Origin: Variovorax beijingensis
Lineage (GTDB): Bacteria; Pseudomonadota; Gammaproteobacteria; Burkholderiales; Burkholderiaceae_C
NCBI RefSeq assembly: GCF_007828835.1
Contig: NZ_VIVL01000003.1
Span: forward strand, 62,001-126,000
Reading direction: 5' to 3'
DNA length: 64,000 nt
Part shown: positions 16,543 through 25,203 of the stretch, one piece after another
How positions within the stretch are numbered: position 1 is the stretch's first letter
Layout of the letters: each line of letters begins with the position of its first letter
Made by a program: the position numbers and the translations under genes
The notes under the pieces: model-generated
Databases searched by the model: none
What the model was told of the DNA's origin: nothing
What the model saw: only the letters and a program-made list of their open reading frames with translations

Positions 16543-17511
16543 TCAGTCCACTTTCGCGCCGCTGGTCTTGACGACCTTGGCCCATTTGTCGATCTCGCGC
16601 TTCACGTGCGCGGCGAATTCCGCTTGCGTGGAGCCCACGGGCTCCGCGCCCAGCGCCGTCAGCTTCTCGCGCACCTCGGGCAGCTTCAGGATGCGCTGCA
16701 CCTCGGCCGAGAGCTTGTCCACCACGGGCTGCGGCGTGCCCTTGGGCGCGAACAGGCCCGACCATGCATCGGCGTAGAAGCCCGGGTAGGTCTCGGCGAT
16801 GGTCGGCAAGTCGGGCAATGACGGCGCGCGGCGCAGGCTGGTGAGCGCAATGGCGCGCAGCTTGCCGGCCTTGACGTGCGGCAGCGCCGACGGGAGCCCG
16901 TCCACCATCATCTGCACTTGCCCCGCGAGCAGGTCGGACACGGCCGGCGCGCTGCCCTTGTAAGGCACGTGCGTGATGTCGACGCCGGCCTCGGACTTGA
17001 GCATTTCCATGCCCAGGTGCGCGGCCGTGCCGTTGCCGAGCGAGGCGTAGTTGAGCTTGCCGGGCTCCTTCTTCGCAAGCGCCATGAGCTCGGCCAGGTT
17101 CTTCGCGGGCACCGAGGGATGCACCACCAGCACGTTGGGCACCACCGCCACCTGGCTGATGGCGACGAAGTCGGCCACCGGGTCGTAGGGCATCCTGCTG
17201 TAGAGCGAGGTGTTGATCGCATGCGAGCCGGTCACGCCCATCACCAGCGTGTAGCCGTCGGCCGGCGCCTTGGCGACGAGGTCGGAGCCGACGTTGCCGC
17301 CCGCGCCCGCACGGTTGTCGACCACCACCGGCTGGCCCCAGTGCTCGCCCATCTTCACGGCAACCAGCCGCGCCGCCGCGTCGGTGGCGCCGCCCGGCGG
17401 GAACGGCACGACGATGCGGATCGCCTTGTTCGGAAAATCGCCCGCCTGCGCGGCGGCGACCAGCGGCAGGCAGACAAGGAGCGTGCTCGCGAGATGGCGC
17501 AGGAGTTTCAT
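16543..17511 (-). CDS. Bug/TctC periplasmic solute-binding protein (first of two)
   Basis: A 322-residue Bug-family periplasmic protein with a Sec signal peptide (cleavage near residue 23, AAAQAGD). It has the family start FPNKAIRIVVPFPPGG, then VVVDNRAGAGGNVG and DGYTLVMG. These proteins bind carboxylates such as tricarboxylates, dicarboxylates, aromatic acids or amides. No TctA/TctB membrane genes are present in the window, so it is an orphan receptor, as is common in Burkholderiales. It lies between the MmgE/PrpD gene (30-bp gap) and hyuB (2-bp gap), consistent with a carboxylate or amide substrate for the operon. Confidence 0.9.
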   Translation of the reverse strand: MKLLRHLASTLLVCLPLVAAAQAGDFPNKAIRIVVPFPPGGATDAAARLVAVKMGEHWGQPVVVDNRAGAGGNVGSDLVAKAPADGYTLVMGVTGSHAINTSLYSRMPYDPVADFVAISQVAVVPNVLVVHPSVPAKNLAELMALAKKEPGKLNYASLGNGTAAHLGMEMLKSEAGVDITHVPYKGSAPAVSDLLAGQVQMMVDGLPSALPHVKAGKLRAIALTSLRRAPSLPDLPTIAETYPGFYADAWSGLFAPKGTPQPVVDKLSAEVQRILKLPEVREKLTALGAEPVGSTQAEFAAHVKREIDKWAKVVKTSGAKVD

Positions 17512-17541
17512 GGTGGGTAGGTGGTGAGAGTGATGAGTGGT

Positions 17542-18885
17542 TCAGGCGTCGGCAAGCTGCTGCCACAGCTCGCGGAGACTGGTGCCTGCGGGCGCGTCCA
17601 GCACGCCTTCGCAGAAGCGCGCGGCCTTCGGGCCCGGCACGCTGTGCGCGGCGTAGTGCGCGAACTTGGCGATGAGCGCCGCGCGGTCGAGCGGACGGGC
17701 AGCGTCCCCCGCGATGGTGCCGACGGCTGCCTCGAGCGTGCCGCCCGCGTGCGACACCCGGAGCGTGGCACCGCGTTGCCCGCGTGCCGTCAGTCCGGCA
17801 TCGGCTTCGAGCACGACCAGGGCTTCGAGCCGACGCAGTTCGAGGTCGTCGAAACGCGGCACGGCATAAACGGAGGGATCGACATCGCCGAAGCGCAGCA
17901 TCGCCGCGACGCCGAAAGACAGGCTGAACTGCGCCTGGATCGGCGTGCGCGGCGCGCGGTTGCCGCAGTAGACGATCGCCTCTTCGTATATCTTGAGCAC
18001 GATGCCCTGGATGCCGGTGGTGTCCCGGGCCAGCTGCTCGCGGACCTGGCGCGCGGCAGCCGCGCCGTAGTGCACGTGGCGCACGGCCGCGAAGGGCTTG
18101 AGATAGGCATCGCGCAGCAGCGGCGTCGCCGCACCGGGCATCGGCTGCGCGGTCGCGGCCGAATGCGTGTGTGCGTAGTGAGCCAGCGCACCGTCCGGCG
18201 CGTCGATGCCCGCTGCGCTGGCAAAGGCCGCCTGCAGCCCCAGTGATGCGCTGTGGCCGAGGTAGGTGTTGCGCGCGGTGCGGCCCTGCTGCACCGGCAA
18301 GTAGAGGCTGGTCGCGAGCTGGCAGGCCGCGATGTCGATGGCCTGCACGATGCCCGCTGGCGGCAGCGCGAGCAGTCGCGCCACGCCGGCCGCGACGCCC
18401 AGCGCGGGCCAGTTCGCATCGACATGCATGCCGGGCCGGATGCGCAGCCAGGCGCCGCAGCGCGCGCCGACCTCGTAGCCGAGCACGAAGGCATCGATGA
18501 ACTCGCCAAGGCTGGCGCCGCGCCGCAGCGCAAGTGGCAGCAGCGCCGCCACCAGCGGCACACCGGGCCTGCCGTGCGCGAGTGCATGGCCCTCGCAGGC
18601 CTCGTCCCAGGTCGCGGCCATGGCCAGCACCTGCGCGGCGGCCTGCAGCGCCATCGGCGGGCCGCCGGGGAAAGCGAAATCGCCGGGCTCGCAAGCCGCG
18701 AGCGCGGCTTCGAGGCGCTGCACCTCGCTCGCATGCCGGCCCGCGAGTGCGCAGCCGGCCGTGTCGACCAGCAGGCGCCGCGCCTGCGACGCGGCCTCGG
18801 CGGTGGCCGGCTGCGCCGCGTGCAGCGCTACCGTGGCCTGCAGCACGGCACGTTGCGGATCGTGATCAGTGTCAGTGCTGTGCAT
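17542..18885 (-). CDS. MmgE/PrpD family protein
   Basis: A 447-residue member of the MmgE/PrpD family (2-methylcitrate dehydratase, cis-aconitate decarboxylase). Recognisable are LLVDTAGCALAGR near 33, WDEACEGHALAHGRPG near 95, and ARNTYLGHSASLG and AHYAHTHSAATAQPMPG in the middle. The start MHSTDTDHD at 18885 overlaps the LeuD-like gene by 14 bp. An earlier ATG would enter that gene further. Family members dehydrate, isomerise or decarboxylate branched tricarboxylates without a cofactor. No citrate-synthase-like prpC lies nearby, so a propionate cycle role is unlikely. Confidence 0.87.
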   Translation of the reverse strand: MHSTDTDHDPQRAVLQATVALHAAQPATAEAASQARRLLVDTAGCALAGRHASEVQRLEAALAACEPGDFAFPGGPPMALQAAAQVLAMAATWDEACEGHALAHGRPGVPLVAALLPLALRRGASLGEFIDAFVLGYEVGARCGAWLRIRPGMHVDANWPALGVAAGVARLLALPPAGIVQAIDIAACQLATSLYLPVQQGRTARNTYLGHSASLGLQAAFASAAGIDAPDGALAHYAHTHSAATAQPMPGAATPLLRDAYLKPFAAVRHVHYGAAAARQVREQLARDTTGIQGIVLKIYEEAIVYCGNRAPRTPIQAQFSLSFGVAAMLRFGDVDPSVYAVPRFDDLELRRLEALVVLEADAGLTARGQRGATLRVSHAGGTLEAAVGTIAGDAARPLDRAALIAKFAHYAAHSVPGPKAARFCEGVLDAPAGTSLRELWQQLADA

Positions 18886-19396
18886 CGGCTTCCTTCCTCG
18901 CGGCCATGCGCCGGCGCAACAGCCGCAGCAGGCCGCCGGCATCGACCATCTCCATCAGGAAGCCCGGCACGGGCTCGCAGGCGAGCGTGCGCGCATCGGC
19001 GGTGCGCACGGCGGGCGTGCGGGTGTCGAGTGCGATGCGTTCGCCGTCCTGCAGCGACTCGGCTTCGGCGCAGGTCAGCAGCAGCAGGCCCACGTTGAAG
19101 GCATTGCGAAAATACAGGCCGCTGTATGAAGGCGCAATCACCGCGGCCACGCCCAGCTGAACGAGCACGGCCGCGGCCTGCTCGCGCGACGAGCCGATGC
19201 CGAAGTTGGGGCCGGCCACGATCACGTCGCCCGGTTGCACCTTGCTTGCGAACTCGGGGCGGATGGCTTCGAGGCAATGCTTCGCGATGACGTCGATGCC
19301 GTGCTTCATCGCATGGCCGGGCGCGAGCGCATCGGTGTCGATGTCGGCGCCCAGGCGCCAGACCCGATGCGGGCGGTGCAGGATGTCGGCGGTCAT
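18872..19396 (-). CDS. LeuD-like small subunit of an aconitase-family hydro-lyase
   Basis: A 174-residue swivel-domain subunit. Signature segments are GADIDTDALAPGHAMKHG near 15 and the substrate loop GPNFGIGSSREQAA near 62, matching the GxNFGxGSSRE motif of LeuD, HacB and DmdB. It pairs with the LeuC-like gene upstream through an ATGA overlap. The setting (transport, Hyu, lyase genes) and absence of leuA/leuB argue against leucine synthesis. A dedicated hydratase, for instance a 2,3-dimethylmaleate-type hydratase, fits better. The 3' end overlaps the MmgE/PrpD start by 14 bp. Confidence 0.88.
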   Translation of the reverse strand: MTADILHRPHRVWRLGADIDTDALAPGHAMKHGIDVIAKHCLEAIRPEFASKVQPGDVIVAGPNFGIGSSREQAAAVLVQLGVAAVIAPSYSGLYFRNAFNVGLLLLTCAEAESLQDGERIALDTRTPAVRTADARTLACEPVPGFLMEMVDAGGLLRLLRRRMAARKEADAQH

Positions 19397-20682
19397 GCGA
19401 GCACCTCGCGCGGATCGGTCACGCAGCCGCGCAGTGCGGCCGCCGCCACCGTGTAGGGCGAGCCCAGGTACACCTGCGCGGTCGGCGAGCCCATGCGGCC
19501 CTTGAAGTTGCGTGCCGTGGTCGAGATCACCGTGATGCCGTCGCCCATCGGATCGCCGTAGCCCGAGCAGGCGCCGCACGCGGTCGGGAACAGTTCGGCG
19601 CCGGCGTCCATCAGCACCTGCAGCACGCCCTCTTCGCGCGCCTGCTCCTGGTCGTGCAGGCTCGCGGGCGCCACGATGAGACGGATGCCGCTCGCCACCT
19701 TGTGGCCGCGCAGCACCTGGGCTGCGGCGCGCAGGTCGTCGAGCTTGGCGCCGGTGCAGGCGCCGATGTAGGCCACGTCGACATGCGTGCCCAGGTACCG
19801 GCTCACGCCGTGCGCGTTGGCCGGGCTGTGCGGCGCGGCGACGTAGGGCTCGAGCGTGGCGGCGTCGAAGCGGTGGTGCGTGAGCGCGGCGCCTTCGTCG
19901 GTGAACCAGGGTGCCATGTCGACCGGCGGGGCGCCGGCTTGTGCGAGGAACGCGGCGGTGGTGGCATCGGGCGCGATCAGGCCGGCCTGCGCACCCAGCT
20001 CGGCGCTCATGTTGGAGAGCGTCATGCGCTCCTGCATCGACAGCGCGGCGACGGCCGGACCCGCGAACTCCACCGCCTGGTAGCGTCCGCCGTTCATGCC
20101 GAAGCGGCCGATCATGTGCAGCATCATGTCCTTGGCAGTCACGCCGGCGGGCAACGCGCCGTCCCACCACATGCGGATGGTCTCGGGCACGCGCAGCCAG
20201 ATCTCGCCGGTGACCATCACGCCCAGCATCTCGGTGCTGCCGATGCCGAACATGTAGGCGCCGAATGCGCCGCCCGTGGGCGAATGCGAATCGCCGCCCA
20301 CGCACAGCATGCCGGGGCGGATGTGGCCGTGCTGCGGCACCACCACGTGGCAGATGCCCTGGCTGTCGTACACGTGCGGCAGCTGCTGCTCGCGCGCCCA
20401 GTCGCGCGCGATGCGCACGATGCGGCGCGAGTCGTCGTCGCGCTCGGGCACGTAGTGGTCCATGACCAGCACCACGCGGGAGCGGTCCCAGATCTGCGCG
20501 CCGAGCTCCTCGAGCATCGGCTGCAGCCGGCGCGGACCCGAGGAGTCGTGGAACATGGCCATGTCGACGCCGCAGGTCACGATCTCGCCCACCGCCACCT
20601 GCGCGCGGCCGCTGGCGCGCGCGATGAGCTTCTGCGCCAGCGTCTGCTGCGCCGGCGCGCGGTCTGAAGCGTTGAAGGTCAT
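19393..20682 (-). CDS. LeuC-like large subunit of an aconitase-family hydro-lyase
   Basis: A 429-residue 4Fe-4S hydro-lyase large subunit. The three cluster cysteines are visible as IGACTGAK (Cys309) and TACGACSG (Cys369, Cys372). GGDSHSPTGGAFGAYMFGIGSTE (129-151) is the aconitase-family signature stretch. The 429-residue length is that of the split LeuC2/DmdA/HacA type rather than the ~470-residue bacterial LeuC. It should reversibly add water to a substituted maleate or fumarate. It overlaps its small subunit (ATGA) and the preceding Bug gene (ATGA). The lyase at the operon end could use the malate product. Confidence 0.9.
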   Translation of the reverse strand: MTFNASDRAPAQQTLAQKLIARASGRAQVAVGEIVTCGVDMAMFHDSSGPRRLQPMLEELGAQIWDRSRVVLVMDHYVPERDDDSRRIVRIARDWAREQQLPHVYDSQGICHVVVPQHGHIRPGMLCVGGDSHSPTGGAFGAYMFGIGSTEMLGVMVTGEIWLRVPETIRMWWDGALPAGVTAKDMMLHMIGRFGMNGGRYQAVEFAGPAVAALSMQERMTLSNMSAELGAQAGLIAPDATTAAFLAQAGAPPVDMAPWFTDEGAALTHHRFDAATLEPYVAAPHSPANAHGVSRYLGTHVDVAYIGACTGAKLDDLRAAAQVLRGHKVASGIRLIVAPASLHDQEQAREEGVLQVLMDAGAELFPTACGACSGYGDPMGDGITVISTTARNFKGRMGSPTAQVYLGSPYTVAAAALRGCVTDPREVLA

Positions 20683-21644
20683 TCCGGCTTGGCTCCCGAG
20701 AACTTGACGACCTTGGCCCAGCGCGTGATCTCGCTCTGCACGAAGGCGGCGAACTGCTCGGACGAGTTGCCCACCGGTATCGCACCCTCGGTGTCGAGGC
20801 GCTGGCGCATGTCGGCCTGCTGCAGCGCATGGCGCGCGGCGTCGCCGATCTGCTTCACGCGGTCCGCCGGCATGCGGGCCGGGCCGAAGAGGCCGAACCA
20901 TGCGCTCGACTCGTAGCCCGGCAGCGCCTCGGCGATCGCGGGCACGTCGGGAAAGGCCGGCAGCCGTTTACCCGTGGTCACGCCCAGTGCCCTGAGCTTG
21001 CCGGCCTGGATGTGCGCCTTGACGTTGCCCACGGCCGCGAACATCAGCTGCACCTGGCCTGCGAGCACGTCCTGCACGGCGGGCGAGGTGCCCTTGTAGG
21101 GGATGTTCACGATGTCGACGCCCGACTGCATCTTGAAGGCCTCGCCCGCCATGTGCAGCGACGAGCCCACCGCGCCGATCGCAAAGTTGAGCTGGCCCGG
21201 CTTCGCCTTGGCGAGCGCGATGAGTTCGCGCACGTCCTTCGCGGGCACCGACGGATGCGCGACGAGGATCGAGGGCGAGGTCGCCACGCAGGTGAGCGCG
21301 GTGAAGTCCTTCACCGGATCGAAAGGCAGTGCCGGATAGAGCGTGGCGTTGATCGCATGGCTGGTGAAGCTCATCAGCAGCGTGTTGCCGTCGGGTGCGG
21401 CCTTGGCCACGGCATCGGCTGCGATGTTGCCGCCCGCGCCGGGCCGGTTCTCGACGATCACGGTGCGGCCGAGCGCCGGGCCCATGCTGACGGCCAGCGA
21501 ACGGGCCAGCGTGTCGGTCGAGCCGCCGGCGGGTGCGCCGACGAGGATGCGGACCGGCGCATTGCCGATCTGCGCGCGTGCGCCGCCGGCCATGGCCAGC
21601 GAGGCCAGCGCGGTGGACGAAATGAGGATGTCGCGGCGTTTCAT
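20679..21644 (-). CDS. Bug/TctC periplasmic solute-binding protein (second of two)
   Basis: A 321-residue Bug-family receptor. The N terminus MKRRDILISSTALASLAM is twin-arginine-like (RRD then hydrophobic), with cleavage near residue 25 (GARAQ). The family body follows: VRILVGAPAGGSTD, VIVENRPGAGGNIA and DGNTLLMSF. It is clearly a paralogue of the other Bug protein of this operon but with a different export signal. It lies between livF (33-bp gap, containing CTCA-T8-TGAG) and the LeuC-like gene (ATGA overlap). The ligand is unknown, probably a carboxylate or amide. Confidence 0.9.
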   Translation of the reverse strand: MKRRDILISSTALASLAMAGGARAQIGNAPVRILVGAPAGGSTDTLARSLAVSMGPALGRTVIVENRPGAGGNIAADAVAKAAPDGNTLLMSFTSHAINATLYPALPFDPVKDFTALTCVATSPSILVAHPSVPAKDVRELIALAKAKPGQLNFAIGAVGSSLHMAGEAFKMQSGVDIVNIPYKGTSPAVQDVLAGQVQLMFAAVGNVKAHIQAGKLRALGVTTGKRLPAFPDVPAIAEALPGYESSAWFGLFGPARMPADRVKQIGDAARHALQQADMRQRLDTEGAIPVGNSSEQFAAFVQSEITRWAKVVKFSGAKPE

Positions 21645-21677
21645 GAAGTCTCCTGGCTCATTTTTTTTGAGGGCACG

Positions 21678-22388
21678 TCAGAGCCCCAGGTAGGCGCGCC
21701 GCAGTTCGTCGCTGCCGAGCAGCTCGCCGGGCAGGCCCGAAAAACGAACGCTGCCGTTCTCCAGCACGTAGGCGCGGTCCGCGATCTCGAGCGACTGGCC
21801 CACGTTCTGCTCCACCAGCAGCACCGCGAGGCCGCCTTCGCGCAGTTCGCGGATCAGCGAGAACATCTCTTCCACCAGCCGCGGCGAGAGCCCGAGCGAG
21901 GGCTCGTCGAGGATCAGCAGCACGGGCTCGGCCATGAGTCCGCGCGCGATGGCCAGCATCTGCTGCTCGCCGCCGCTCATGGTGCCGGCGTGCTGCGCCA
22001 TGCGTTCCCGCAGCCGCGGGAAGATGTGGAACATCTTCTCGATGTTGGCCGCGCGGCGCTCGCGCGCCCGCGTGAAGGAGCCGAGCTCCAGGTTCTCCAG
22101 CACGCTGAGGTTGGGAAACACCTTGCGGCCCTCGGGCACCTGGATCAGGCCGGCCTTGACCACGTCGCGGTAGTGCGCGCCGCTCAGGTCCTTGCCGTCG
22201 AAGCGCACATTGCCGCTCCAGGCGGGGCACAGGCCGCAGACCATCTTGTTGAGGGTGGACTTGCCCGCGCCGTTGCTGCCGAGCAGCGCGACCATTTCGC
22301 CGGCGTTCACCTGCAGGTCGACGCCGCGCAGCACCTCGACGCGGCCGTAGCCGCCGCGCAGGCCCTGGATATCCAGCAACGCGGTCAT
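21678..22388 (-). CDS. livF: LIV-type ABC transporter ATPase (LivF)
   Basis: A 236-residue ATPase of the branched-chain amino acid/amide (HAAT) class. Walker A is GSNGAGKST, the signature is MSGGEQQMLAIARG and Walker B is LLILDEPSLGLSP, followed by LLVEQNVGQSLEIAD. VPEGRKVFPNLSV is typical of LivF. ATG 22388 overlaps livG by 4 bp. With LivG, M, H and the binding protein it would import the operon substrate; related HAAT systems also carry urea, amides and aromatic acids. Confidence 0.92.
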   Translation of the reverse strand: MTALLDIQGLRGGYGRVEVLRGVDLQVNAGEMVALLGSNGAGKSTLNKMVCGLCPAWSGNVRFDGKDLSGAHYRDVVKAGLIQVPEGRKVFPNLSVLENLELGSFTRARERRAANIEKMFHIFPRLRERMAQHAGTMSGGEQQMLAIARGLMAEPVLLILDEPSLGLSPRLVEEMFSLIRELREGGLAVLLVEQNVGQSLEIADRAYVLENGSVRFSGLPGELLGSDELRRAYLGL

Positions 22389-23146
22389 TCGGCAGCTCCC
22401 GAAGCGGCCTTGCGCAGCCGCGCCGCGGTGCCATGGCCCAGGTAGGCCTCGACGACCTTGTCGTCGGAGGTCACCTGCGCCGGGCTGCCTTCGGCAATCA
22501 GCTGCCCCTGCGCCAGCACCCACACATGCTCGGCCAGGTGCATCACGGCCTGCATCACGTGCTCGATCATCAGCACGGTCACGCCGCTGTCGGCGATGCC
22601 GCGCACCACCGGCATCATCTCGGCGATCTCCTGCGGGTTGAGGCCGGCAAGCACTTCGTCGAGCAGCAGCAGGCGCGGGCGCGTGGCCAGCGCACGCGCC
22701 AGTTCGAGGCGCTTGCGGCCGGCCACGGTGAGGTCCGACGCGGGCTTGTCGAGCTGCGGCGCGAGGCCCACGCGCAGCGCGATGGCCTCGGCATGCGCCA
22801 GCGCCTCGCGGCGGCCGCGCAGGTGCAGGTGCGCACCGACCGCGATGTTCTCGCGCACCGTCTGCGCCGCAAAGGGCTTCACGATCTGGAAGGTGCGCGT
22901 CATGCCGAGCAGCGCATTGCGGTGCGGCTCGCGGCCCGTGATGTCCTGGCCCGCGAAGCGCACGCTGCCGGCATCGGGCTTGAGGAAGCCCGACATCAGC
23001 GCGAACAGCGTGGTCTTGCCGGCACCGTTGGGGCCGATCAGCGCGCTCAGGCTGCCCTCCCTCACCGACAGGCTCACGTCCTGCACGGCCTTCAGTCCGC
23101 CGAAGGAACGCGAGAGACCGCCCACGGCCAGCAGCGCCTCAGTCAT
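22385..23146 (-). CDS. livG: LIV-type ABC transporter ATPase (LivG)
   Basis: A 253-residue HAAT-class ATPase. Walker A is GPNGAGKTT near 38 and Walker B is LLLLDEVLAGLNP. The helical loop GMTRTFQIVKPF and the TVLMIEHVMQAVM tail are LivG-like. The signature position reads LTVAGRKRLELARA rather than the canonical LSGGQ-like form; this variant is seen in LivG-type subunits, so it need not mean loss of function. It overlaps livM by 8 bp and livF by 4 bp. Partner of LivF in powering uptake. Confidence 0.92.
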   Translation of the reverse strand: MTEALLAVGGLSRSFGGLKAVQDVSLSVREGSLSALIGPNGAGKTTLFALMSGFLKPDAGSVRFAGQDITGREPHRNALLGMTRTFQIVKPFAAQTVRENIAVGAHLHLRGRREALAHAEAIALRVGLAPQLDKPASDLTVAGRKRLELARALATRPRLLLLDEVLAGLNPQEIAEMMPVVRGIADSGVTVLMIEHVMQAVMHLAEHVWVLAQGQLIAEGSPAQVTSDDKVVEAYLGHGTAARLRKAASGAAE

Positions 23147-24119
23147 GGCGGCCTCCCTTCGCGCTCCACAGCTGCCGCACCGACAGCCCCAGCCCCGCGA
23201 CGCCGCGCGGCAAAAAGATCACGATCACGACCAGCACCGTGCCGTAGATCACCATGTTGATGCCCGGCAGTTCGCCGAACAGGTTGCGCGTGAGGTCCGA
23301 CAGCAGGTGCAGCACGACCGCGCCCAGCACCGGGCCCCACAGCGTGCCCATGCCGCCCACGATGGCTGCCACCAGCGCCTCGACCGACACGGCCGGGCCG
23401 TAGGCGATGCCGGCGTCGATGTACTGGAACACCTGCACGTAGAAGGCGCCGGCCGCCCCCATGAAGGCGGCCGAGATGCCGATGGCCGCGAGCTTGACGC
23501 GAAACGGGTTCACGCCCACGGCGCGCGCCGCATCCTCGTTGTCGCGCACGGCCTGGAGGTAGGCGCCGAAGCGGCCGTTGCGCAGCCAGCAGGTCACGAG
23601 CAGCGCCAGCACCACCATGGCCAGCACCACCCACAGGTAGCCGGCGCGCGAGGCGAACTGCAGGTTGGCCGCCGATTCGCGCAGCGGCACCATCAGGCCC
23701 ACGCCGCCGCCCGTGAAGTTCACCGACAGCGCGAGGATGCGGAACACTTCCGCGAAGGCCAGCGTGACGAGCGCGAAATACGAACCCTTGAGGCCGTAGC
23801 GGAAGCTCAGCGCGCCGACGAAGAGCCCGACCAGTGCGGCGCCGGCCACCGCCAGCGGCAGCGCGACCCAGGCGTTGATGCCGCCCTGCAGCTGCGCGAT
23901 GGCCTGGATGTAGGCCCCGGTGCCGAAGAACAGCGCATGCCCGAACGAGAACTGCCCGCCGAAGCCGCCGAGAATGTTCCAGGCCTGCGCGATGAGCGTG
24001 GCGTAGAGCGCCATCATCACGAAGTTCAGCGTCAAGCCCGACTTCGTGACGAGCGGCACGCAGCCGGCCAGCACCGCGAAGAGCGCGATGCCCGCGAGTT
24101 GTCTGTGCGCGCTGCTCAT
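23139..24119 (-). CDS. livM: LIV-type ABC transporter permease (LivM)
   Basis: A 326-residue inner-membrane permease with about eight to ten hydrophobic segments. Family motifs are AWNILGGFGGQFSFGHALFF near 47 and VRDNEDAARAVGVNPFRVKL near 198, the cytoplasmic loop that docks the ATPase. ATG 24119 overlaps livH by 4 bp; a longer in-frame extension upstream runs through livH and is not real. It pairs with LivH to form the channel. Confidence 0.92.
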   Translation of the reverse strand: MSSAHRQLAGIALFAVLAGCVPLVTKSGLTLNFVMMALYATLIAQAWNILGGFGGQFSFGHALFFGTGAYIQAIAQLQGGINAWVALPLAVAGAALVGLFVGALSFRYGLKGSYFALVTLAFAEVFRILALSVNFTGGGVGLMVPLRESAANLQFASRAGYLWVVLAMVVLALLVTCWLRNGRFGAYLQAVRDNEDAARAVGVNPFRVKLAAIGISAAFMGAAGAFYVQVFQYIDAGIAYGPAVSVEALVAAIVGGMGTLWGPVLGAVVLHLLSDLTRNLFGELPGINMVIYGTVLVVIVIFLPRGVAGLGLSVRQLWSAKGGRHD

Positions 24120-24988
24120 GCCCTGGCTCCGAACATGCCCTGGGGCCGGAACAGCACCACGCCGATGAAGATCGCGAAGATGCCGATCTGCCCGAGCGAT
24201 TCGCCGAGGTACAGCCCGCCGAGCGACTCGACCACGCCGACCAGGAAGCCGCCGGCGAGCGCGCCGACGAAGCTGCCCATGCCGCCGAGCACGACGATGG
24301 TGAAGGCCACAAGCACGAAGCCGCCGCCTACCTGCGGGTTGACGTAATAGGCCGGCAGCAGGAAGCAGGCCGCCGCGCCGAGGCACGCCAGGCCGATGCC
24401 GAAGCTCATGGCGTAGACATGGTCGACGTCGATGCCCATGAGCTTGGCGCCTTCCTTCTCCTTGGCGACGGCGCGGATGGCGCGGCCGAGATCGGTGCGG
24501 CCCATGATCCAGAACAGGATGCCGGAGACGACAAGCGCGCCCGCGAAGGCCACGAGCTTGGGCACGGCGATCATCGCGGGGCCGATGGCGACGGTGCTGA
24601 GCGAATAGGCGGTGTCGATGCTGCGGGTGTCCGACTTGAAGAACAGCAGCGCGAGGTTCTCCATGACGATGGCGATGCCGAGCGTGGCGAGCAGGATGTT
24701 CTCGTCCTTGCCGTGGCCCGCGCGGTTGATGACGACGCGCTGCAGCGCGTAGCCGAGCGCGAACATGCCTGCCACCGCAATGGGCAGTGCCATGTACGGG
24801 TCGATGCCCCAGCGCTCCTTGAGGAAGTACACCGCGTACAGCGCCAGCATCAGGCTCGCGCCGTGGGCGAAGTTGATGATGTGGAGCACGCCATAGATCA
24901 GCGTGAGCCCCAGCGCGATCAATGCGTACACGGCGCCTGTCGTGAGGCCATTCAGAATCGAGGGAAAGAGGATGTTGAAGTCGAGCAT
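24116..24988 (-). CDS. livH: LIV-type ABC transporter permease (LivH)
   Basis: A 290-residue permease with the family N terminus ILNGLTTGAVYALIALGLTL and IYGVLHIINFAHG. The coupling loop is GRAIRAVAKEKEGAKLMGID near 183, and FVGALAGGFLVGVVESLGG follows. ATG 24988 (MLDFNILFP) was chosen; an upstream in-frame ATG would extend into the palindromic repeat at 25021-25203 and add a non-family leader. It is the first gene after that repeat, 289 bp downstream of the binding-protein gene. Confidence 0.9.
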   Translation of the reverse strand: MLDFNILFPSILNGLTTGAVYALIALGLTLIYGVLHIINFAHGASLMLALYAVYFLKERWGIDPYMALPIAVAGMFALGYALQRVVINRAGHGKDENILLATLGIAIVMENLALLFFKSDTRSIDTAYSLSTVAIGPAMIAVPKLVAFAGALVVSGILFWIMGRTDLGRAIRAVAKEKEGAKLMGIDVDHVYAMSFGIGLACLGAAACFLLPAYYVNPQVGGGFVLVAFTIVVLGGMGSFVGALAGGFLVGVVESLGGLYLGESLGQIGIFAIFIGVVLFRPQGMFGARA

Positions 24989-25020
24989 TTGCGTGGGACG
25001 CTGCGTTTTTATTGGGTCCG

Positions 25021-25203
25021 CCCGGTATGCGGTGCGGGCCGTGCGACCCCACTGCGCCGGCCCTTCGGGCTGCCCTGCGGTGCTCGCGCTTCGCGGGGTC
25101 TCGCAGAACTCGCTTCGCTCAAACAGCTGCGAGCCCTGATCCGCGAAACGCTGCGCTCCTCGGCGGCGCAGAGGGGATCGCCCGGCCCGCACCGCATACC
25201 GGG
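25021..25203. repeat. 183-bp palindromic repeat element between binding-protein and permease genes
   Basis: The ends 25021-25040 and 25184-25203 are exact 20-bp reverse complements. Similarity continues inwards to about 40 bp per arm (25021-25059 against 25165-25203, few mismatches and one single-base gap). The interior also holds short self-complementary pieces, such as GCTTCGCGG against CCGCGAAAC. No credible protein is encoded. Size and structure fit a MITE-like or large REP/BIME-type interspersed repeat. In the operon transcript it would fold into a long stem. The flanks 24989-25020 and 25204-25277 show nothing else recognisable. Confidence 0.8.

Noticed and set aside
12831-16777. Plus-strand frames of over 600 codons opposite hyuA and hyuB
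   Set aside because: Antisense shadows with His/Arg/Gly-rich composition and no motif; the minus-strand frames are full-length family members.
9939-18885. 2-methylcitrate cycle (PrpD plus a PrpB-like lyase)
   Set aside because: No methylcitrate synthase or acnD-prpF genes are present, and the two genes are far apart in an operon with unrelated enzymes.
18872-20682. Leucine biosynthetic leuCD
   Set aside because: No leuA or leuB nearby, both genes are embedded in a catabolic operon, and the large subunit is the shorter 429-residue type.
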